A stretch of 48,364 nucleotides of DNA. Source: Roseivirga sp. UBA6061 (GTDB lineage Bacteria; Bacteroidota; Bacteroidia; Cytophagales; Cyclobacteriaceae). The stretch lies in the NCBI GenBank assembly GCA_002427745.1, contig DIYF01000022.1, positions 1 to 48,364 on the forward strand. The letters are read 5' to 3'. The first letter of the stretch is position 1, and every line of letters starts with the position of its first letter. Below, one piece after another: positions 44,601 through 48,364 of this stretch. Under the pieces are notes generated by a model. The model saw only the letters and a list, made by a program, of their open reading frames with translations. It had not been told where the DNA came from and made no database searches. Both the position numbers and the translations under genes were made by a program.

Positions 44601-44733
44601 CAGCCGTGAGATTGAGCTCAGGGAAAAAGAGAACCTTCCCTGGCACTGGTTACTGATTACAGTCATCGTATTGGGTTCTCTGGGCCTGGGACTAAGAAGG
44701 CTCAGTCGTAAATCTTTCTATCAGGCTTCCTAA
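41698..44733 (+). CDS. Exported, membrane-anchored TPR-CHAT (caspase-like) protein
   Basis: The protein has 1011 aa. A signal peptide (about 1-29, ending CLAQ) leads to a TPR-like helical region (about 35-400), a helical linker (about 420-640) and a CHAT peptidase-like domain (about 690-970). The catalytic pair is visible: H835 in HLALHGISD and C878 in LSACETGIG. FSIARGFAIAGVPAIVTTLWKVND is the typical CHAT ending. A C-terminal membrane helix (LLITVIVLGSLGLGL) with a basic tail (RRLSRK) should anchor it in the inner membrane with the CHAT domain in the periplasm. The gene diverges from a sigma/TPR pair. Its middle (about 42050-43430) has much lower G+C than its ends. Its role may be proteolysis in signalling or self-defence; unproven. 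Confidence 0.9.
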   Translation: MTMTSRAFLIHMMALFMLSICITGNCLAQNDEKPTYIFTDNRISLADTLLSLKDYTRALEAYKVALETYKTESFYEGMVYATERMAFCYRRLKNDGLSAETFQQAIDLAKEKLEPNHMLLSKAYLNNGIRAHFKNTYFQAADLIDSSKAIFDRSRVYEPNTYQKIIEYKFYTYYYAQKSHDTLIKYLDIRSHLLQEPIEANQKIYLLNDFSRAYNYLGDYKKATAYATEAYRLCLLEDENVEPYYHSDALFSLSRSFLNQNKYQKALEVCNELIEYTLINNPNASNLRGFYNLKGVILNGLKKYREASDEFKKAIHLLEFAGKKNNPLYDISTGNLGLAYLKDQKPKLSKHYLDQALNSSRGKHSYPSLHLSPRFRDLAYFFEAQGKFRTALNYYDSAFKSHIQRDYGSIYTIPIKSISRPNYKTLETLIERTCLFSKIYTNHQSSPTLLRITLEHTDKIHHLILQNRQLLKTSNGKIHLNAKFKDLYQAGVWAAQESYFQTGNDEHYVEQGIKNITRGKSVLFLEQRWELLLLSSIKDSPQLRDELSSIIFINDSLDNQINQQIALDPLGDSVMILNTEKMKWNARLAEVRETIEKEYPDAGNDFFSREISIESLRADHQLSSEKALVEYFMGDSAIFVVGLSGQKTSFHRIEKDELFNTALSSFLGEVNTAPDSREMPLHLQSFGEASHALYNALLKPVLDDLGTMENLIIVPDEILSRVPFELLISRWSGRETSFKELDYLLKDTKVSHLLSSKINFNEFTQSQGKGMLGFGYTGKGVADERAAMGGLPGALKEINFLRSNFEGDYYIGNEGTKRQFLKKAGDYDVIHLALHGISDSVNRYNSALVFNGDQDYYMTSTDLYRTRLKSKLAVLSACETGIGKISEGEGSFSIARGFAIAGVPAIVTTLWKVNDQAGASIMEQFYLNLQAGNKKDDALRQAKLTYLQKADNLSSSPFYWGNYILIGDSREIELREKENLPWHWLLITVIVLGSLGLGLRRLSRKSFYQAS

Positions 44734-45198
44734 ATCAGGATATTCGTGAGTCAAAGCCCCTCTTTGTGCCAGCTCAAAATCTTCGAATTCAAAACCGGGT
44801 GCCACGGTACAACCTACCAGAATGTAGTCATGTGAAATAACCTCCGCAGCAAACCAGCTGTGCCTTGGAATAATAACCTGCAACTGTTGACCATCCTCCA
44901 AAGAGTCTCCTATGTCCTGATAGCTGTAAACACCCTCAGGAGAAATCATATGAATACGGCCGGCCCCGCCTGTGTGAAAATGCCAGATTTCATCCGAATT
45001 GAGCCGGTGGAAATTGGAAACGCTCGCAGTGGTTAAAAGGAAATAGATAGAAGTGCTGGTAGTTCGCGGAGTCTGGTAGCGTTCAGGAAGGTGCTCTGCC
45101 CTTGTGCGCTCATCCGCCCTGAAGGTTTCTTTGAAATACCCCCCCTCGGGATGTTGTATCATCTCCAGTTTCTCAATCCAGTACCTAGCGTTTTTCAT
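44692..45198 (-). CDS. Cupin family protein (DUF985)
   Basis: The protein has 168 aa and starts at ATG. DUF985/cupin_5 motifs are present in order: MIQHPEGGYFKETFR, TSIYFLLT, FHRLNSDEIWHFHTGG, VIIPRHSWFAAEV and LVGCTVAPGFEFEDFELA. The histidines of FHR, WHFH and RHSW are the likely metal or ligand site of the beta barrel. Cytoplasmic, function unknown. The end overlaps the convergent CHAT gene by 42 nt. It follows the kinase gene by 17 bp on the same strand and so is probably the last gene of the nucleotidyltransferase-kinase operon. Confidence 0.93.
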   Translation of the reverse strand: MKNARYWIEKLEMIQHPEGGYFKETFRADERTRAEHLPERYQTPRTTSTSIYFLLTTASVSNFHRLNSDEIWHFHTGGAGRIHMISPEGVYSYQDIGDSLEDGQQLQVIIPRHSWFAAEVISHDYILVGCTVAPGFEFEDFELAQRGALTHEYPDLGSLIERFTTEPS

Positions 45199-45215
45199 TT
45201 TTACTTCTCTTTTGT

Positions 45216-46223
45216 TCAGCTGTTGAATATATCCATCAGTTTCAGCAACCTCAACTGGTTTCTGGCCCTGATAAAGTTCTCTTGTTTATGACTCACCTTG
45301 TAATACATATCTCCATTCAGAAAATCGGCCAGAAAACGGATAGCCATCAAATAAGTCATGTACTGCCCTCCGAAGGAAAGCGACTCAATCTCCACCTTAT
45401 GGAGCATTCCCTCACACTCACCCAGAAACCCTTCTCTGAGGCTTTGATAGTAGTGCTGTCTCAATTCAATTTTTGAAACATCCGGCTCTGCTTCTTTGGT
45501 AGGAGAAAGCAAAGTGCGCATCATATCCCCAAAATCATAGAGGGCGTAGCCCGGTCCTACAGTATCCAGGTCAATCACATACTTGAAATGCCCTGAAGAG
45601 CGGGAAAGTAATATATTATCAATTTTCGTGTCGTTATGGCACAACCTCAGCGGAAGCCCCTGCCCCTTCAAATACTCCATTCTCTCCGCAATCCACCGGT
45701 AATCATCTGCCTGATCGATCAGGGGCTGTGCCTCAGCTTTTCGGCCGGCCACATTATTGGCTATGGCTTCATCCAGTTGTTTCAGCCTCCAGTCAATGCT
45801 GTGAAAGTCCGGTATGATCTCACCAAAAGCATCAACCGGTAAATTGAGTGCCATGAACTTGCCAAACCCCTTTCCCACTTCCCGCACCTGATCGGGATGA
45901 TCGGCCAGTTGTGGAGCATAGGTGTCCTCATCGAAAACCTGCATCTTCCAGGTACCTGAATCATCCGTGAATAACCACTGCTCTTCCAGTGTGGGAATAT
46001 GCGCTACCAGCACCTCAGGCTTTCCTGCCATAAGAGCGCCCAGGTTAGACTCAAAGAGCCCGGTATCCCTGAAAATACTCGTATTAATTCGCTGCAGCAG
46101 ATATCGGGCTGAGGTGGTTTCTACTTTGTAAGTATCATTGATATGACCACTACCAAAAAGAGCAACCGATTCGATTGCTCCTTTAATTTGAAACTGCTCT
46201 AATACCGCTAAGGGTCTGTCCAT
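45216..46223 (-). CDS. N-acetylhexosamine 1-kinase-like phosphotransferase (APH fold)
   Basis: The protein has 335 aa. It has an aminoglycoside-phosphotransferase fold: the catalytic loop LCHNDTKIDNIL holds D198 and N203, and VIDLDTVGPGYALYDFGD holds the metal-binding D218/D220. Recalled motifs of bifidobacterial NahK are also present: GSGHINDTY near the N-terminus, YLLQRINTSIF, AIRFLADFLNGDMYY and the FIRARNQLRLL end. NahK phosphorylates GlcNAc or GalNAc at C1. The gene starts on the last base of the nucleotidyltransferase stop (TAATG), which fits a sugar, then sugar-1-phosphate, then NDP-sugar pathway. The sugar itself is not proven; MurNAc/GlcNAc (AmgK-like) is the main alternative. Confidence 0.82.
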   Translation of the reverse strand: MDRPLAVLEQFQIKGAIESVALFGSGHINDTYKVETTSARYLLQRINTSIFRDTGLFESNLGALMAGKPEVLVAHIPTLEEQWLFTDDSGTWKMQVFDEDTYAPQLADHPDQVREVGKGFGKFMALNLPVDAFGEIIPDFHSIDWRLKQLDEAIANNVAGRKAEAQPLIDQADDYRWIAERMEYLKGQGLPLRLCHNDTKIDNILLSRSSGHFKYVIDLDTVGPGYALYDFGDMMRTLLSPTKEAEPDVSKIELRQHYYQSLREGFLGECEGMLHKVEIESLSFGGQYMTYLMAIRFLADFLNGDMYYKVSHKQENFIRARNQLRLLKLMDIFNS

Positions 46224-47113
46224 TATTTTACTTCGGCAGGATACACACCATCGGCAATCATCTTGTTAATGCCATTGACCACATGTGGTTTATCTTCCTG
46301 ATAAGTCACTCCCAGCCAGGAAGCACTGGTGGGCACCACTTTGACCGTTGCCTTTCCCTCTTTCATAAGGTTATCTACCTCCACAGGAATAAAGCATTCA
46401 GCCTTCGGGTCCTCATTGTTCTTAGCGACAAAGTCTATGAATTTTTCTTCAAACTGTGGAAGCACAGAAGGAGGAAAACCCCAGAAATTCATAGAAACGT
46501 ATGTATTCGGATCAAGCGTATATCGCTGTCCGTCTTCTTCATAAGAAATCTCATCACCATCTTTTCCGATAGCGAGTGTTTCTTTGATCCCTGTCAGATT
46601 CATGTCAGCATCTACCTGACATACACCACGGTTCACTGTGCCATGGTCGGATAATGTGTTCACAAGACCATAGCCCATGATCAGGTGCTCATTTTCTTTG
46701 AGTCCGTTGATGGCTTCAACTGCCTCTGCGAAAGATTCCGTACCATAGTAATCATCTGCATTGATTACCAAAAACGGCTCATTGATCAGATGTTTTGCGG
46801 CCAGGATAGCATGCGTAGTACCCCAGGGCTTTTTACGCATAGATTCATAAGGAGCTGTATGCTCTGTGTATTCATTCTGGAAAGCGTATTCCATCTTGAT
46901 CTTTCCCTGAAAACGGGTGGCATAATGCTCTTCGAAAGCCTCTTTCAAATCAGTGCGAATGATAAATACCACTTTGGTAAACCCCGCTTTGATCGCATCA
47001 TGAATAGAGTAGTCCATGATAATTTCCCCATTGGGCCCTATACCATCCAGTTGCTTATTTCCACCGTAACGGCTTCCCATTCCGGCAGCCAGTACTACTA
47101 ATGTCAAATCCAT
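46223..47113 (-). CDS. Sugar-1-phosphate nucleotidyltransferase
   Basis: The protein has 296 aa and starts at ATG. The nucleotide-binding loop is LAAGMGSRYGGNK (R15, K20); VINADDYYG carries the metal-binding Asp; STNFWGF-like VSMNFWGFPPSVL and ECFIPVEVDNLM follow. This is the NTP-transferase fold of sugar nucleotidyltransferases, which make NDP-sugars from NTP and sugar-1-phosphate. There is no acetyltransferase (left-handed helix) domain as in GlmU. Translationally coupled to the kinase gene, it probably activates the kinase product, likely UDP-GlcNAc or UDP-GalNAc (inference). A strong Shine-Dalgarno precedes it. Confidence 0.87.
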   Translation of the reverse strand: MDLTLVVLAAGMGSRYGGNKQLDGIGPNGEIIMDYSIHDAIKAGFTKVVFIIRTDLKEAFEEHYATRFQGKIKMEYAFQNEYTEHTAPYESMRKKPWGTTHAILAAKHLINEPFLVINADDYYGTESFAEAVEAINGLKENEHLIMGYGLVNTLSDHGTVNRGVCQVDADMNLTGIKETLAIGKDGDEISYEEDGQRYTLDPNTYVSMNFWGFPPSVLPQFEEKFIDFVAKNNEDPKAECFIPVEVDNLMKEGKATVKVVPTSASWLGVTYQEDKPHVVNGINKMIADGVYPAEVK

Positions 47114-47120
47114 AAAATTT

Positions 47121-47126
47121 CCTCCT
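47121..47126 (-). promoter_or_regulatory. Strong Shine-Dalgarno site of the nucleotidyltransferase gene
   Basis: On the minus strand AGGAGG stands 7 nt before the ATG (AGGAGGAAATTTTATG). Such perfect sites are unusual in Bacteroidota, where most genes in this window lack one. It supports the start at 47113. Confidence 0.65.
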
Positions 47127-47199
47127 GAAAAAATTAACTATTATTGTCTGTTCTTTCGGGCAGCAAGATAGAATAAATCACTTTACGAAAACATTAATT

Positions 47200-48364
47200 A
47201 TGAGTCTCTCCTCAGTCGACTGGATTATCATCTCGTCATTTTTTGCCCTATTTCTGGTAATAGGAATCAGAGTTTCAAAGCAAGCCGGGTCCAGTTCAAA
47301 GGAGTTTTTCCTCTCAGGACGGAATATGCCCTGGTGGTTAATTGGTATTTCGATGGTGGCCACCACTTTTTCTGCCGACACACCTAACCTCGTAGCAGAT
47401 ATTGTGCGCAAGAATGGTGTGGCGGGTAACTGGACCTGGTGGGCCTTTCTGATCACAGGCATGGTTACAGTGTTTATCTATGCCAAACTGTGGAGAAAAT
47501 CCGGTGTTTTGACAGACCTGGAGTTTTATGAGATCCGCTACGGAGGCAAAGCCGCCAGATTTTTGAGAGCATTCCGGGCACTTTACCTGGGTGTATTTTT
47601 CAATGTCATGATTATGGCTACGGTTACCCTGGCTGGCATCAAGATAGGTAGCGTGCTTTTTGACCTGGAACCTATCACCAGTGTATTGATCGCTTCTATT
47701 GTAACGGTAGCCTATAGTTCACTGGGAGGACTCAGAGGTGTGATTCTCACCGATTTTATCCAGTTTATCATTGCCATGGTGGGCTCTGTGGCCGCAGCCA
47801 TCTATGTCGTGAATATGCCAGAGGTAGGAGGCTTGAGTAACTTACTGGAGAACGCGAATGTGGCGGACAAGCTGAATATACTTCCTGATTTCAGTAACCC
47901 TTCAGTCTATGTACCTCTGTTAATTGTGCCCCTGGCTGTACAATGGTGGAGTGTTTGGTACCCGGGATCAGAGCCCGGTGGCGGAGGTTATATAGCTCAA
48001 CGCATGCTCTCTGCCAAAAATGAAAAGCATGCCGTATTGGCAACGCTCCTCTATAACATCATGCACTATGCCCTGCGCCCTTGGCCATGGATACTCATAG
48101 CCCTGGCTTCACTCGTGATCTATCCTAACCTGGCCAGTATTCAAACTGCCTTCCCGAATATTGACTCGAGCATAGTAAATGACGACCTCGGCTACTCAGC
48201 TATGCTGTTGAGCCTGCCAAGTGGCTTGCTCGGTTTGGTTGTGGCTTCCTTGATCGCGGCCTTTATGTCAACCATTTCTACCCACCTGAACTGGGGCTCC
48301 TCTTATGTGGTGCACGATTTTTACGAACGTTTTGTCAAACCTGAGGCCAGTGAAAAAGAAAAGG
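47200..48364 (+). CDS. Sodium:solute symporter (SSS family), 3' truncated by window edge
   Basis: ATG at 47200 opens a frame that runs to the right edge, giving 388 codons. The sequence is SSS-family: DWIIISSFFALFLVIGIRVSK, then SSKEFFLSGRNMPWWLIGISMVATTFSADTPN (the family loop after helix 1). Many hydrophobic helices follow, including TVAYSSLGGLRGVILTDFIQF, a well-conserved SSS segment. These transporters import sugars, amino sugars, sialic acid or similar solutes with sodium. It diverges from the nucleotidyltransferase-kinase operon with 86 bp between starts, suggesting it brings in the sugar that these enzymes activate (inference). Confidence 0.92.
   Translation, partial: MSLSSVDWIIISSFFALFLVIGIRVSKQAGSSSKEFFLSGRNMPWWLIGISMVATTFSADTPNLVADIVRKNGVAGNWTWWAFLITGMVTVFIYAKLWRKSGVLTDLEFYEIRYGGKAARFLRAFRALYLGVFFNVMIMATVTLAGIKIGSVLFDLEPITSVLIASIVTVAYSSLGGLRGVILTDFIQFIIAMVGSVAAAIYVVNMPEVGGLSNLLENANVADKLNILPDFSNPSVYVPLLIVPLAVQWWSVWYPGSEPGGGGYIAQRMLSAKNEKHAVLATLLYNIMHYALRPWPWILIALASLVIYPNLASIQTAFPNIDSSIVNDDLGYSAMLLSLPSGLLGLVVASLIAAFMSTISTHLNWGSSYVVHDFYERFVKPEASEKEK

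Noticed and set aside
45216..47113. AmgK/MurU-type MurNAc recycling pair
   Set aside because: The gene order and folds would fit, but the kinase motifs read closer to NahK; kept as an alternative only.
1..48364. CRISPR arrays, tRNA or rRNA genes, insertion sequences, phage genes
   Set aside because: Intergenic gaps are short and none shows regularly spaced repeats, a tRNA cloverleaf, transposase motifs or terminal repeats with target duplications.

Overview
The window is chromosomal DNA of a Bacteroidota bacterium, most likely a (marine) member of the order Cytophagales. The evidence is a type IX secretion (T9SS) type B C-terminal signal paired with a PorP/SprF protein, bacillithiol synthase BshA, many CarboxypepD_reg-like, TonB-plug and MG-type surface proteins, a DUF2911 protein, ECF sigma factors with single-pass membrane partners, and TAnnTTTG-type promoter boxes with few Shine-Dalgarno sites. 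No rRNA, tRNA, CRISPR array, transposase or phage gene was seen.

Region 1 (1-16.4 kb, + strand) is a tandem family of exported proteins made of two modules. Module N is a CarboxypepD_reg-like domain plus a conserved region of about 250 aa. Module C is an MG2-like repeat region, a TonB plug domain without a beta barrel, and a C-terminal macroglobulin-like domain. Two genes are N+C fusions, two are N alone and two are C alone; the tail of a seventh member enters at base 2. A hotdog thioesterase and rlmN sit inside the array.

Region 2 (16.4-26.7 kb): on the minus strand, a small membrane protein, mutL and two rhomboid proteases form a likely operon. On the plus strand lie a NagZ-like GH3/beta-lactamase fusion, bshA, an SDR-like epimerase and a DUF2911-TPR protein. 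A 52-bp near-perfect palindrome separates this block from the next.

Region 3 (26.8-35.2 kb, - strand): four overlapping genes run sigma factor, TonB-C membrane protein, beta-propeller protein with a T9SS type B signal, and PorP/SprF-OmpA fusion. Then come a DUF1761 protein, a MerR/B12-domain-like regulator and a second sigma/TonB-C pair.

Region 4 (35.3-38.6 kb, + strand): an operon of a VWA protein, a MoxR-like AAA+ ATPase and an AlbA_2 (Schlafen-type) protein.

Region 5 (38.6-44.7 kb): two tandem paralogous pairs of sigma factor and membrane-anchored TPR protein on the minus strand, divergent from a secreted, membrane-anchored TPR-CHAT (caspase-like) protein. The middle of the CHAT gene has much lower G+C than its ends.

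Region 6 (44.7 kb to end): a cupin (DUF985), an N-acetylhexosamine 1-kinase-like APH-fold kinase and a sugar nucleotidyltransferase (minus strand) diverge from a sodium:solute symporter that runs off the window. This looks like an amino-sugar uptake and activation locus.

The best candidates for undescribed biology are the split/fused plug-MG module family, the sigma/TM-TPR/CHAT locus with its mosaic CHAT gene, and the sigma/TonB-C/T9SS adhesin/PorP-OmpA operon. All functions are inferred from reading the sequence; no search was run.
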